Shown: positions 1 through 8,360 of the stretch, one piece after another
Layout: every line of letters begins with the position of its first letter
Position numbering within the stretch: the first letter of the stretch is position 1
From: Lysobacterales bacterium
GTDB taxonomy: Bacteria; Pseudomonadota; Gammaproteobacteria; Xanthomonadales; SZUA-38
Direction of reading: 5' to 3'
Length of the DNA stretch: 64,000 bases
Assembly (NCBI GenBank): GCA_028285525.1
Contig: JANQOZ010000061.1
Location: forward strand, 32,151-96,150
Notes under the pieces: generated by a model
Told to the model about the DNA's origin: nothing
Database searches by the model: none
Seen by the model: only the letters and a program-made list of their open reading frames with translations
Translations under genes and position numbers: made by a program

Positions 1-2
1 TT

Positions 3-1352
3 AGCCGTCGCGCCGAGGCAGGCGACGTGGAAGCGCAGCTGCTGCTGGGCCATCTTTGCTGTCAGTTTCCCGGGCTGCCCGATGCACCCGATCGCGCGCT
101 GGCGCTCTATCATACCGCCGCCCAACGCGGCCACCCGGAGGCGTTGATGCGCCTGACCGACCTGGCGATGTTTGGCTACGGCCACCAGCGAGATGACGAG
201 GCAGCGTTCGGCTATCTCCGCCAACTGGCGGACGCGGGCTACCCCAGCGCGTTGTGCCAGCTCGCGCTGCTGCATTCATCCGGAGTCGGCTGTACGGTCG
301 ACGAGGAGGCCGCGGTGACGCTGATTTTGCGAGCCGCGGCGCAGGGTGAAACGCTGGCCTTCGCGCTGCTGGCCGAGCGCTATCTGGACGGCCGGGGTGC
401 TGCGCGTCGCCCCGATCTCGCCTGGGCCTGGCTCGACCTGGCCTGTCGCCGTCAGTTTCCGGCGAGCGACCGCCGCCGTGCGCAGCTGAGCGTTGTGCTC
501 ACCGACGGCGACAAGAGCGCCGGCGATGACGCCGCCAAAGAACTGATGGACAACATTCGCGGTCTCGGGCCGGCGGCGGCGGCGATGACGCTGCCGGAGA
601 GTGATCCCGGGTACGCGCAGCAGTTTGCCCAGGTGGTGGCTGAAAACTTTTCCCAGCTTTCCGAGAGCGATCTGTCGCTCGACCCGGCCGTTCGAGGTGA
701 AGGAGTTGCCCCTCCGCCCCGGGCGGACGTGTCTGCGGAGCCAGTGAGCTGGGAACCGCGCGTGTTTCGGGTGCGCCGCTTCGCCGACTCCCAGGAGCGC
801 CTTTTTCTCCTGGGTGCCGCGGCAGGGTCGCTCGTCAGCACGCGTGATTCCACCGCCGCTGACGGCGGCGGCGAGGTGGATCCGTTCGACGGCGACTGCG
901 CCGTTTTTGCTCCGCATCTGGTGACGCCGATTGTGCGCATCATTCAGCGACGGTGGGCCTCGTTGCTGCACGTCCATGAACAGCACTTTGAGCCGATGTC
1001 CGTCCTGCGCTACGGCGAGGGCCACGAGTACACCCCTCACGTGGACTATTTTGACTCCCAAAGGATGGCCGCCCACCGCAGCGTCGGAGATCTGGGCGGC
1101 CAGCGGCTGATCACCGGACTCGTGTATCTGGTGACGCCCGACGGTGGCGGCGAAACCGAGTACTGCGTGGCGGGTCCTCGGGTGGATGGTGCGGACGGTG
1201 ACGCGGTCTTTCATTTTAATGCGGGTGTGGACGGTCTTCCCGACGCTCTATCGCTGCACCAGGGACGTCCCATCACCGGCGGTGAGAAGTGGCTGTCCCG
1301 AACCGCGGTCAGGGAAAACAATCTCTATCTCAAGCGGGAAATGGTCCTTTGA
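3..1352 (+). CDS. Sel1-repeat / prolyl 4-hydroxylase-type 2OG-Fe(II) oxygenase (5' end cut)
   Basis: The reading frame is open to the window edge, and the residues before the first possible start already read as Sel1 repeat (AEAGDVEAQLLLGHL), so the true start lies upstream. The N-terminal half is Sel1/TPR-like helical repeat, normally a protein-binding scaffold. The C-terminal ~200 residues form a P4Hc-type dioxygenase fold: the iron-binding HxD is the HVD encoded at 1038-1046, the distal His is at 1257-1259 (LHQGRP), and a Lys ten residues later (GGEKW) should bind 2-oxoglutarate. It presumably hydroxylates a peptide or protein side chain; the substrate is unknown. It overlaps the next oxygenase by 4 bases (TTGA). 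Its domain order matches the gene at 2531-3691. Confidence 0.85.
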   Translation, partial: SRRAEAGDVEAQLLLGHLCCQFPGLPDAPDRALALYHTAAQRGHPEALMRLTDLAMFGYGHQRDDEAAFGYLRQLADAGYPSALCQLALLHSSGVGCTVDEEAAVTLILRAAAQGETLAFALLAERYLDGRGAARRPDLAWAWLDLACRRQFPASDRRRAQLSVVLTDGDKSAGDDAAKELMDNIRGLGPAAAAMTLPESDPGYAQQFAQVVAENFSQLSESDLSLDPAVRGEGVAPPPRADVSAEPVSWEPRVFRVRRFADSQERLFLLGAAAGSLVSTRDSTAADGGGEVDPFDGDCAVFAPHLVTPIVRIIQRRWASLLHVHEQHFEPMSVLRYGEGHEYTPHVDYFDSQRMAAHRSVGDLGGQRLITGLVYLVTPDGGGETEYCVAGPRVDGADGDAVFHFNAGVDGLPDALSLHQGRPITGGEKWLSRTAVRENNLYLKREMVL

Positions 1353-1894
1353 ATCGCCGCCTGACCGAACTGGTTCGAGTCTATGACAACGCGCTCCCGG
1401 GTGATTTTTGTGATCAGACGGTGCGGGCCTTTGACCGAGCGACCGGCGCGATGCAGCGCGAAGACGGCGTCCGCCAGTTTGATGAGCTGGTGATCGACGG
1501 CAGCCCCGAGTGGGCCTACAGCAACCTGCAGCTCGAGCAGGCCAAGGAGCATGCGCTGAGCCGGTACTGTGCGGAGGTCCCGGGCTGTTACCCCGACAAG
1601 CGCGACTTTGAGGCGTTCCGGATCAAGCGCTATCAAGCGGGGCGCGAGGATCAGTTTCGGGAACATGTCGACGCCTATGATCGGGTCTCGGGGCTGCGTT
1701 ACCTCGTCTGTTTCTGGTACCTGAACGACGTGGAAGAGGGCGGTGAAACGATATTCACGGAGCTGGATCTGAAGGTTCGGGCGCGTCGCGGGCGGCTCAT
1801 CATGTTTCCGCCCTACTGGATGTATGCGCATGCCGGCCTGGCGCCGCGCAGCGGCGACAAATACATTCTCAGCACCTATTTTCTCTACTGCTGA
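1349..1894 (+). CDS. 2OG-Fe(II) oxygenase, P4Hc type
   Basis: A single-domain dioxygenase of about 181 residues. His106-Val-Asp108 is the HxD iron motif, His161 (AHAG) the distal ligand and Lys171 the likely 2-oxoglutarate anchor; a GGET motif follows the first strand as usual in prolyl hydroxylase folds. I start it at TTG 1349 because this gives a TTGA overlap with the stop of the preceding gene, and homology-like sequence begins right after it. An in-frame ATG at 1289 would overlap the upstream catalytic domain by 60 bases. It is co-transcribed with the Sel1 oxygenase and converges on a second oxygenase group 57 bases downstream. The substrate is unknown. Confidence 0.85.
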   Translation: MNRRLTELVRVYDNALPGDFCDQTVRAFDRATGAMQREDGVRQFDELVIDGSPEWAYSNLQLEQAKEHALSRYCAEVPGCYPDKRDFEAFRIKRYQAGREDQFREHVDAYDRVSGLRYLVCFWYLNDVEEGGETIFTELDLKVRARRGRLIMFPPYWMYAHAGLAPRSGDKYILSTYFLYC

Positions 1895-1950
1895 GAGGCC
1901 GGCCGGACTCGCCGCCGACCGTCACCCAGAGCCCGTAAGCTCCCGCAGCG

Positions 1951-2538
1951 TCAGGCGTCCGGTTTCACCGGCTCAAGCTTAAACGCGAGCGTATAGCGCG
2001 GCTGGGTGCAGATGCGGTTCGGCGGTCTGCCGCAGTGACGGAGCTCGCCGTCGAACAGAACGAGTCGACCCGGCCTCGGGCTCGCGACAAACTCCGCGTC
2101 ACCCTCGGCGTTAAAAAACAGGGTTTCTCCGCCCCACTCGACGTCCCAGCGATCGGTCACAAACCACAGAGCCGTGAGTTCACCCGCTCCCGGCATACAG
2201 TCGGTGTGGGTGAATAGCATGTCGCCGTAGCCCGCGTAGTTGGTGTAGGCCCGATAGACGGTATAGTCGCCGCCCATGTAGCGAGACGCCACTTCGGTTG
2301 CCGTAAAGAAGGGTAGATTTCGCGCTGACTCGATGGTCATGTTGTTGGCCCAGTGTCGGTACTCCGCCGTATCGGGTCTGGCGATTTCGTTGTGTTGAAA
2401 CGGGCTCGTGTCCAGGATTTCTTTGATCCGGCTGACGATCGGCAGCGGCACCAGGTCATCAAATACGGCGATTCGCAGTCCGTCGACGGTGGCGCTGCGC
2501 CGCGGGGTTGGAACGATGGGTGGGGTTTTGTCACTCAT
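1951..2538 (-). CDS. 2OG-Fe(II) oxygenase (PKHD-like)
   Basis: A 195-residue dioxygenase. His111-Thr-Asp113 form the HxD facial pair, His168 (RHCGRPP) the third ligand, and an Arg at 175 or 181 the likely 2-oxoglutarate anchor, in contrast to the Lys used by its neighbours. The conserved GGET segment lies between them. This is closest to the PKHD/Rps23-hydroxylase-like subgroup, not the Sel1-fused type. It is the last gene of a minus-strand operon; its start overlaps the end of the Sel1 oxygenase upstream by 8 bases. Function beyond 2OG-dependent oxidation cannot be assigned. Confidence 0.8.
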   Translation of the reverse strand: MSDKTPPIVPTPRRSATVDGLRIAVFDDLVPLPIVSRIKEILDTSPFQHNEIARPDTAEYRHWANNMTIESARNLPFFTATEVASRYMGGDYTVYRAYTNYAGYGDMLFTHTDCMPGAGELTALWFVTDRWDVEWGGETLFFNAEGDAEFVASPRPGRLVLFDGELRHCGRPPNRICTQPRYTLAFKLEPVKPDA

Positions 2539-3691
2539 GGCGAAAGGGTCGGTCTCGAAACCATAGGGTTGCCAGCCACTTCTCGCCTTCGATCACCGGA
2601 GCGCTGGCGTGCAGGCTGTTGCGGTCGATGCTCCCGTCGCTGAGCGTATTGCGGAAAAAAACCGCCGTGCCGGCCACCGGCCTCACCCGGGACTGGAAGC
2701 GGGGGAACTCGGTTTCGCCGCCTGCCTGGGGCGTGCTCAGATAGCTGAAGGTGGTGGCGACACGCTGGCCGCGACGCCCGATCTCCTCGCCGGCCTCGCC
2801 GGATTCTGGATCGATGTAGTCAAAGTGTTCCCGATACTCCTGCCCCGCGGTGTAGCGCAGCATCGCGAAAGGCTCCGCGTGGTCAAAGGGGATGCCTGCC
2901 TGCAGCGCCAGCCGCTCCTTGACCCGCGTAATCACGATATCTTCCTGCGCGGGATGAAAGCTCCAGCCGTAGCTGGTTCGCGTGGTGTCGAGCACCGATT
3001 CACCGGTGACCGGATGCACGGTGTGAGAGGGGAGCAGGTCGGGGCGCGCCGTCTCGATCAGATAGGCGCACTCAAGCGGCGTCAGCAGGTTCGGGTAGAC
3101 GCGCAGTGAAAACGCGGGGTCGGGAACCTGTGGTGTGGCGAGCGCGGCTGGCTCGAACGTCAGTGCGTCCAGGTTGTCCCAGCGCCGCTCGGCCGCATCC
3201 GCCGGTGGTTCCTGACCCAACAGCACCTGCGCGCGCGCATCGCCCGCCGCGGCGGCGCTGGCCAGCAGCTCGGCGCCGAGTTTGGTGGAGCCGAGCTGAT
3301 CCGCGATGAGGGCGTAGTTAACGAGGGCCGCCGGGAGCCCGCTGCGTGCCGCCTCGGTCAGAAGCGCAGCAGCGGCCTCCGTGTCGCGCGTCATGCCCTG
3401 GCCGCGGTAGCAGGCGTTTGCCAGTTCAAACTGACCGCTGGGATCCCCAGCCTCAGCCGCGCTGCGAAAAGCATGGAGCGCATCCGCGGTATTGGCCGCG
3501 ATGCCCAGCCCCAGGAGGCTTTGACGGCCCAGTTCAACCCGGGCTTCGTGGTAGCCGTTCCGCGCGGCCCGGCCCAGCCAGCGACGGCTGCGGCCATAGT
3601 CGGCCTCATCCGCATAGTGACGGCCAAGCGCAAACTGCTGGGCCGGATCACCCGCGTTGGCTGCCTGCCACAGCGTCTCAAAATCGCTCAC
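2531..3691 (-). CDS. Sel1-repeat / prolyl 4-hydroxylase-type 2OG-Fe(II) oxygenase
   Basis: 386 residues from GTG 3691, chosen because it forms a GTGA overlap with the stop of the preceding gene and the protein then opens directly into a Sel1 repeat (LWQAANAGDPAQQFALG). Residues ~1-180 are Sel1 repeats; residues ~200-386 are a P4Hc dioxygenase with His289-Phe-Asp291, distal His361 and Lys371. The architecture copies the partial gene at 3-1352, so the two are probably diverged paralogues facing each other across the cluster. The Sel1 part may dock the substrate or the other oxygenases; this is inference. It has no signal peptide, so it should act in the cytoplasm. Confidence 0.88.
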   Translation of the reverse strand: MSDFETLWQAANAGDPAQQFALGRHYADEADYGRSRRWLGRAARNGYHEARVELGRQSLLGLGIAANTADALHAFRSAAEAGDPSGQFELANACYRGQGMTRDTEAAAALLTEAARSGLPAALVNYALIADQLGSTKLGAELLASAAAAGDARAQVLLGQEPPADAAERRWDNLDALTFEPAALATPQVPDPAFSLRVYPNLLTPLECAYLIETARPDLLPSHTVHPVTGESVLDTTRTSYGWSFHPAQEDIVITRVKERLALQAGIPFDHAEPFAMLRYTAGQEYREHFDYIDPESGEAGEEIGRRGQRVATTFSYLSTPQAGGETEFPRFQSRVRPVAGTAVFFRNTLSDGSIDRNSLHASAPVIEGEKWLATLWFRDRPFRHE

Positions 3692-4371
3692 GGGTGTGCG
3701 GCTCCGGCGGCGTGTTTTTCGGCTTCGACGTTTTTGATCCAGGCGTTGAACGCCACCACAATTCGCTCGCCGGTCCCCGTAAACGGGGCCACGTCGTGCA
3801 TAAGGAAGGAGGGGAAGATCACCAGCTGCCCGGCCTTGGCCGGGAAGGTCAGAACGCCCGGCGCCCAGGGCTCGACCCAGGTGTTGTTGCCCGCGTCCAT
3901 GTACATGTTGATCGAGTTGCGCGGATCGTGGAATCGCAGCGTGCCGCTGTCCGGGTTGTCGGGATCCTGCCCACCGGCGTCCACGCAGTAAACGCCCGAC
4001 CAGGAGGCCATGGGGTGGTTGTGGCTGCCCATATAGCCGCCGGCGCGGGTGATGTGAAACCACGCGTGATTGAAGATTTTCAGGGGGCTTAGGTCCACGG
4101 TGCCGTTGACCTGCCTGAGCGCCTGGCCGAGCTGCGCGAAACAAAACTGTTTGAGATGCTGGACGCACGGCTCGGGCCAGTTGAATACGGTGAACACGCT
4201 CTCGAACGTGTTGACCTTCAGGGTGGGTACCGGGTATTCCTCGGTGAACTCGCTCCCGCGGGCTTCCCGATCAAGAAACAGGGCACGCAGCTCGCGGTTG
4301 AGCGCTTCGCAGTTGGGCATTTGCACCACCAGAAACGGGCAGGCAAAAGCGGGTCGGACGACGGCGTTCAT
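3688..4371 (-). CDS. Putative 2OG-Fe(II) oxygenase (TIGR02466 / 2OG-FeII_Oxy_5 family)
   Basis: 227 residues. The C-terminal half shows the features of this family: an HxH-type first motif (SHNHP) after a glycine-rich turn, the block NSGTLRFHDPR-like (here DSGTLRFHDPR), FPSFLMHDVAPF with the distal His, and a following Arg (ERIVVAF). It is the first of three minus-strand dioxygenase genes that overlap in series. Genes of this family often sit beside TonB receptors in aquatic gammaproteobacteria, and here a barrel gene lies 130 bases upstream. The substrate is unknown. The first motif, HNHP instead of HxD, is as read in the sequence. Confidence 0.78.
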   Translation of the reverse strand: MNAVVRPAFACPFLVVQMPNCEALNRELRALFLDREARGSEFTEEYPVPTLKVNTFESVFTVFNWPEPCVQHLKQFCFAQLGQALRQVNGTVDLSPLKIFNHAWFHITRAGGYMGSHNHPMASWSGVYCVDAGGQDPDNPDSGTLRFHDPRNSINMYMDAGNNTWVEPWAPGVLTFPAKAGQLVIFPSFLMHDVAPFTGTGERIVVAFNAWIKNVEAEKHAAGAAHP

Positions 4372-4501
4372 GGCGCCATGGTTACGAGCCGGCCGTCAAA
4401 TTGCAACAGGGAATGCGCGTATCTTGGCGCCTCGCGACGGACGCGTGCGGCGTCAGGTCAACGGTGGCTGGAAGAGAGGGGTTTTGAGTCGGCGGAGCCG
4501 A

Positions 4502-5488
4502 TCAGAGGTCCTGGCGGTACCGAACGTAGGGAACCCGACCGAAGAAATTTTCCAGCTCGGCATCGCTCAGGCCGTTGCTGGCCGGGGCCGGGTTGTTCAG
4601 CACGTTGCGCGCGCCTACGCTCAGGCTCGCGTTCCAGGGCGTGCGCCAGGCAAAGCTGACGTCGAAGGAGGTCCAACCTGCGGTTTGCTCGCTCCCGTTC
4701 ACCACGTCGAGGTAGCGGCTGGTCAGGTCGCCTCGGAAGGTGCCTTTTTGCCAGCCCAGACCAAAGGCTGCGGCGTTGAGCGGCGTTTCGGTGCTTGAGG
4801 TGCCGAGGGAGTATTCAAAGTCGGCCAGCCGGGACACCTGGAGTCCGAGCTCGAGATCACCCCAGTTTCCGGCGCTGATGTCGCAGGTCAGGCTGATATC
4901 GACGGCCTCGGTGCTGCCGAGGTTGAGTCCGCTCCCCGCGGTGCTGAACCACACGGGGGTGACGTTGCCGGGCAGCTGGCTGTCGCTGCTGAAGTAGTCG
5001 ACGTTAAGGTTGAGCGCCCGGCTGACCTGCCAGCTCGCGCCCAGGGCGTAGGCCTGGAGCGACGATTCAGACGCGTTGGCGTTGACCACCGGCGCGCAGT
5101 TTTCGGCCTCGGCGCAAAGCAGCATGCGGCTGCCGTCGGTTTGCTGATAGCCGGCCCTGAGAGCCAGGCTGTCGACGGGCCGCCAGATGCCCTGCGTCTG
5201 GGCCACCTGGGCACCGGGCGCGGCAGGAACGGCCACCTGAAGCTCCAGTCGCTTGCCCACCGCAATACCGAGCGCTCCCGGCACGGGCAGAGGATCGGTG
5301 GACTGCGGATGATCGATGGCGTAGATCATGGGCTGGCCTGCCGTCGGCGCTGAGGGCTGTAGAAGCATCTTTTCGCTGCTCGGCGCCGGTTGCCCGGGCT
5401 GTGCAAACACCGAACCACACGTGAGCAGGCCCACGACAAGCGTGGCCGCACACAGGCCAGTTTTGCTTTGGTTACCGGTCAGCAACAT
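4502..5488 (-). CDS. Small outer-membrane beta-barrel resembling the C-terminal part of a TonB-dependent receptor
   Basis: 328 residues with a Sec signal peptide (cleavage near CGSVFAQ). The body alternates polar and hydrophobic residues as in transmembrane beta-strands (LALRAGYQQ, LNLNVDYFSS, LELGLQVSRL). The end reads like the last strands of a TonB receptor: a SLSVGARNVLNN-type penultimate strand, a FFGRVPYVRY segment and a short terminal strand. No plug domain or TonB box is visible and the length is well below a full receptor (usually 650-1000). It could be a truncated receptor or a separate small porin-like family. It has its own upstream gap and precedes the dioxygenase operon on the same strand. 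Confidence 0.65.
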   Translation of the reverse strand: MLLTGNQSKTGLCAATLVVGLLTCGSVFAQPGQPAPSSEKMLLQPSAPTAGQPMIYAIDHPQSTDPLPVPGALGIAVGKRLELQVAVPAAPGAQVAQTQGIWRPVDSLALRAGYQQTDGSRMLLCAEAENCAPVVNANASESSLQAYALGASWQVSRALNLNVDYFSSDSQLPGNVTPVWFSTAGSGLNLGSTEAVDISLTCDISAGNWGDLELGLQVSRLADFEYSLGTSSTETPLNAAAFGLGWQKGTFRGDLTSRYLDVVNGSEQTAGWTSFDVSFAWRTPWNASLSVGARNVLNNPAPASNGLSDAELENFFGRVPYVRYRQDL

Positions 5489-5886
5489 GATTCGTGTCTT
5501 CCGAATCCCTTCCTTCCGTTAGTCAGATCTGTCCGTTGCCTCAAAAGTTCCTGCCGCTTCCAAGCAGGTTAATGAGCTCCCGCGCAACGCAGACGGTCCT
5601 TCACGCCCTTAGAATAGCAAACGTGGCCCCTCGGCGACAGCGACCGAGGGTTGCGCTGGGCGCTGTTTTGGTGACGTTCGTCACGAATTCGGGGTTTTTT
5701 GGGCGAATTTCGGCTTCAGTGTCATCTCTAAGCGGCCGATTTAGGGATAAGTCGGACCAGCTGAGCCCCGCTTGCGATGAACGGAGAACGCGGGCTGTAA
5801 CCAATTGGCCGGTCGGTGCGTCTAACAGGACAGAAGCGGCAAACATTGACTTGGAGCCGCAGCTAGGAACGGATAGGGAGCAAGAG
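5489..5886. other. Intergenic region between divergent genes (398 bp)
   Basis: It separates the barrel gene (minus) from a small exported protein (plus). It contains a palindrome GTGACG-TT-CGTCAC at 5671-5684, followed by a T-rich stretch. I see no convincing sigma-70 promoter, RNA gene or conserved ORF. A long reading frame crosses it in phase with the small gene, but its translation is basic and low-complexity and it lacks a good start. Confidence 0.5.
5671..5684. promoter_or_regulatory. Palindrome, possible operator
   Basis: Perfect 6-base arms GTGACG and CGTCAC around TT, in the gap between divergent genes. Binding by a regulator is only a guess. Confidence 0.25.
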
Positions 5887-6075
5887 ATGAGCGTGAAGTC
5901 GGTATTGTCCTTAACAGCGAAGGCTGCGGTGGTAGCCACCTTGACCACCGGCACGATGGCCGCTGGCCTGACTGTCACGACCTACACGATGGCCAAAGCC
6001 AACGAAATGATGTTCGAACGACCGGCTGCCGTTCCGACTGCGCCGCTGAAAGCCGAAGATCCCGCCTGCGTCTAA
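5887..6075 (+). CDS. Small exported/membrane-anchored hypothetical protein
   Basis: 62 residues from ATG 5887, preceded by a purine-rich ribosome site (GGGAGC, 5876-5881). Residues ~8-35 are one hydrophobic, Ala/Thr-rich segment following Lys residues, fitting an uncleaved anchor or signal peptide; the last ~25 residues are a short Pro/Ala-rich tail ending in Cys-Val. I do not recognise the family. A longer in-frame start at 5494 is possible but would add an unlikely basic leader. It is not obviously linked to its neighbours. Confidence 0.5.
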   Translation: MSVKSVLSLTAKAAVVATLTTGTMAAGLTVTTYTMAKANEMMFERPAAVPTAPLKAEDPACV

Positions 6076-6141
6076 GCCCTGCGAATAAGCGTATCGTGAT
6101 CGGCGCCGGGCGACCCGGACGCCACTGGCTCAAGCCAGCCC

Positions 6142-6987
6142 TCAGGCAAACAGCAGCTTGAGGTCCACCGGATCGAACGAGTAGCGCTCGTTGCAGAATT
6201 CGCAGTCCACCGTGATCACCTCATCACCCTCCAGCTCGTTCTCGAGCGCCTCCTCACCCAGCGCCATCAGCACTTCCGCGACACGCTCGCGTGAGCAGGG
6301 GCAGCGGAAGCACAGACGCTTCTGAGGCTCCCAGGTCAGCGCTTCCTCGGCAAACAGCCGGCCGGCGAGCGCCTCGGAACGCAGCCCCAGAAGCTCCTCG
6401 GCCGTGACCGTTTCCGCCAGGTGTACTACCCGATTCCAGCCGTCGGGGTCCTCGGCCGTTCGACCAGGCAGGCGCTGAACGATCAGGCCGGCGGCGCGAT
6501 CGTTGTCGGCAGCCAGCCACAGCCGGGTGTCGAGCTGTTCTGAGTGAGTGAAATAGCCGGTCAGCGCTTCGGCCAGCGTGTTGCCCTTGAGCTCCACAAT
6601 GCCTTGATACCGCTCGGCCCGGGCGTTTTCGATGGTGATGGTCAGCAGACTGTCGCGATCGACGTCCGCCAGCGTCCAGTCGTCACTCAGGCTGTCGTCG
6701 CAGCTCAGCACGCCGCGCTGACCGCCTTCGCTCGTGCACTCGGCCATCAGCAGCTTCAGCGTTTTGCCGCCCTGGAGCTGCACGCTGACCCGGCCGTCTA
6801 CCTTGATTTGGCTGGCCATGAGGGCAGATGCAGCCAGCGCTTCCCCTAAAAGCTGCTGCGCCGGGAGCGGCGCCAGGTTGCGGAGACGAATCGACTGCCA
6901 GGTCTCGTCGAGGCTGACAAACGCGCCACGGACCGCCAGCCCGTGCATCGCAAACCGCCGCAGCCCGTCAAATTCGCTGCGGCTCAT
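6142..6987 (-). CDS. hslO: Redox-regulated chaperone Hsp33
   Basis: 281 residues, close to the usual ~290. Hsp33 is a cytoplasmic holdase activated by oxidative unfolding. The zinc/redox switch is intact at the C-terminus: Cys-Pro-Cys in the segment CFRCPCSRER, and Cys-Glu-Phe-Cys in VDCEFCNERY followed by SFD. The N-terminal core has the typical SALMASQIKVDGRVSVQLQG block. I use ATG 6987, which gives an ATGA overlap with the upstream lipoprotein gene, instead of ATG 7026, which would overlap by 43 bases. It is the last gene of a four-gene minus-strand operon with two ABC permeases and a lipoprotein. Confidence 0.95.
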   Translation of the reverse strand: MSRSEFDGLRRFAMHGLAVRGAFVSLDETWQSIRLRNLAPLPAQQLLGEALAASALMASQIKVDGRVSVQLQGGKTLKLLMAECTSEGGQRGVLSCDDSLSDDWTLADVDRDSLLTITIENARAERYQGIVELKGNTLAEALTGYFTHSEQLDTRLWLAADNDRAAGLIVQRLPGRTAEDPDGWNRVVHLAETVTAEELLGLRSEALAGRLFAEEALTWEPQKRLCFRCPCSRERVAEVLMALGEEALENELEGDEVITVDCEFCNERYSFDPVDLKLLFA

Positions 6988-7460
6988 CGAAACTGCCAGG
7001 GTCGGCCTGGCGTGGCGCTCACCCATCCGGTTTGCCCAACGTCGAAGCTGAGGCCTCCGCTGTGCAGGACCACGCCGGTGATCTCGAGCGGCAGCTGGCT
7101 GCGGCGTCCTTCGGCCAGCGGGGCCAGGCGGCTCGCAACCGATTCGGGCAGCCGGCCCGAAACGCTGAGCAGCTCCTCGCCCAGCGCGGGAAGAACCCCG
7201 GTGAAGTCGGGCGCCAGGGCCGGGAGCGCCGCGCCATCGATAGAGACCTCCAGGCGAATGTCGTCCACCGTCATCGGTCGGGCGGCCGGATTGCTCAGCC
7301 GGAGGTCGACGTCAAAGCGCTGCTGATCCTCGACCACCAGGGACACGAGCTTTACCCGCGGCGGTTCGAGTTTCGGGGCGCGGCTGCCGCAGGCAGCGAG
7401 CATCGTGATTGCGGTGAGAGCCAAAAGCCAGCCGATCGATCTTGTTATTTTGCGATCCAC
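6984..7460 (-). CDS. LEA type 2 (WHy-like) lipoprotein
   Basis: 158 residues from GTG. The N-terminus is a lipoprotein signal with lipobox L-A-A-C, so it should be lipidated and carried to a membrane facing the periplasm. The remainder is a single beta-sandwich resembling LEA_2/WHy domains (LVSLVVEDQQRFDVDLRLSNP is typical of the first two strands, with the conserved Asn-Pro). Such lipoproteins occur widely in proteobacteria and their role is unknown. It lies 24 bases after the permease gene and overlaps hslO by four bases. Confidence 0.75.
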   Translation of the reverse strand: MDRKITRSIGWLLALTAITMLAACGSRAPKLEPPRVKLVSLVVEDQQRFDVDLRLSNPAARPMTVDDIRLEVSIDGAALPALAPDFTGVLPALGEELLSVSGRLPESVASRLAPLAEGRRSQLPLEITGVVLHSGGLSFDVGQTGWVSATPGRPWQFR

Positions 7461-7484
7461 AAACGTTGTCCCGTTGAGATTGAA

Positions 7485-8360
7485 TCAGGGGTTGCGCCGG
7501 TAGCGCGGATCCAGACGATCCTGAAGATCGTCGGTGATCAGGTTGAGCGCTGCGACGAGCATAACGAGTGAAAGTGAGGCTACCACGAAACCCGTGAAGT
7601 GCCCGGCAAGAATGTCCTGGCTGGACTCGGCGATCATCTGTCCCCAGCTGATCCCCCGGCCGTCCCCCAGACCGAGAAAACTTAAGACCACTTCCGACTT
7701 GACCGCCGCAACAAACGTGATGGTGCTTTGAATCAGGAGCAGGTGCGCAGCGTTCGGCGCCACGTGACGGGTGAGGATCTTCCAGTCGGCAACGCCCTGG
7801 GTCATCGCCGCCAGCACAAATCCGGTTTCGCGCAGCTTGAGCGTCTCGGCCCGCACGAGCCGGGCGGTGCCGGTCCAGAACGCCAGCGTCAGCGCCAGGA
7901 TGATTGTGCCGGGCGCTCCCTGAGCCGCGTAGGCGAGCGCGCCGACAAGCAGGTAGAAGGGCACGGCGTCAATCACCGCCAGCAGCCAGGAAATCCCGTG
8001 ATCAGGCCAGCCGCGATGATAGTAGCCGGCAAGCATGCCAAGTATGCCGCCGAGCGCTGTGGAGAGCAGCGCGACGGCCAGGCCGGTTTCGAACGCCGTA
8101 GCGGCACCGGCGGCGGCCCGCGCCGCAATATCCTGCCCGATGGCGTTGGTTCCGAGCCAGTGCTCCCCGGAGGGGGCGCCGTGCAGCAGCCCGGTGGTTA
8201 TGCTGGCAGCGTCACCCCACAGGCCCAGCCAGCTGGACGCGCCGAGCAGCACAAACAGGCCGAGCAGCGCCAGCGCCAGGCGGGAGAGCATGCTGCCCTG
8301 ACGCCAGGGCGCGGGAGAAGGAGGATAGGCCTCAAGGGCGGCTGCTGAGTCGGTTCTCAC
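7485..8360 (-). CDS. ABC transporter permease, peptide/nickel (DppC/OppC) type
   Basis: 291 residues from GTG 8360, which makes a GTGA overlap with its partner. After a short cytoplasmic leader it has one N-terminal membrane helix, the LGTNAIGQDIAARA signature seen at the start of DppC-type domains, and about five more helices. The EAA loop is recognisable around ETLKLRETGFVLAA and is followed by LSFLGLGDGRGISWGQMI, characteristic of OppC/DppC. It should pair with the upstream permease to form the transmembrane pore. No ATPase or substrate-binding protein is encoded on either side. Confidence 0.9.
   Translation of the reverse strand: MRTDSAAALEAYPPSPAPWRQGSMLSRLALALLGLFVLLGASSWLGLWGDAASITTGLLHGAPSGEHWLGTNAIGQDIAARAAAGAATAFETGLAVALLSTALGGILGMLAGYYHRGWPDHGISWLLAVIDAVPFYLLVGALAYAAQGAPGTIILALTLAFWTGTARLVRAETLKLRETGFVLAAMTQGVADWKILTRHVAPNAAHLLLIQSTITFVAAVKSEVVLSFLGLGDGRGISWGQMIAESSQDILAGHFTGFVVASLSLVMLVAALNLITDDLQDRLDPRYRRNP

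Noticed and set aside
4502..5488. Frameshifted full-length TonB receptor
   Set aside because: The gene has its own signal peptide, and no plug or N-terminal receptor sequence appears in the other frames upstream.
5494..5886. Longer N-terminal extension of the small exported protein
   Set aside because: The extra 131 residues are basic and low-complexity, and the good ribosome site is at the internal ATG 5887.
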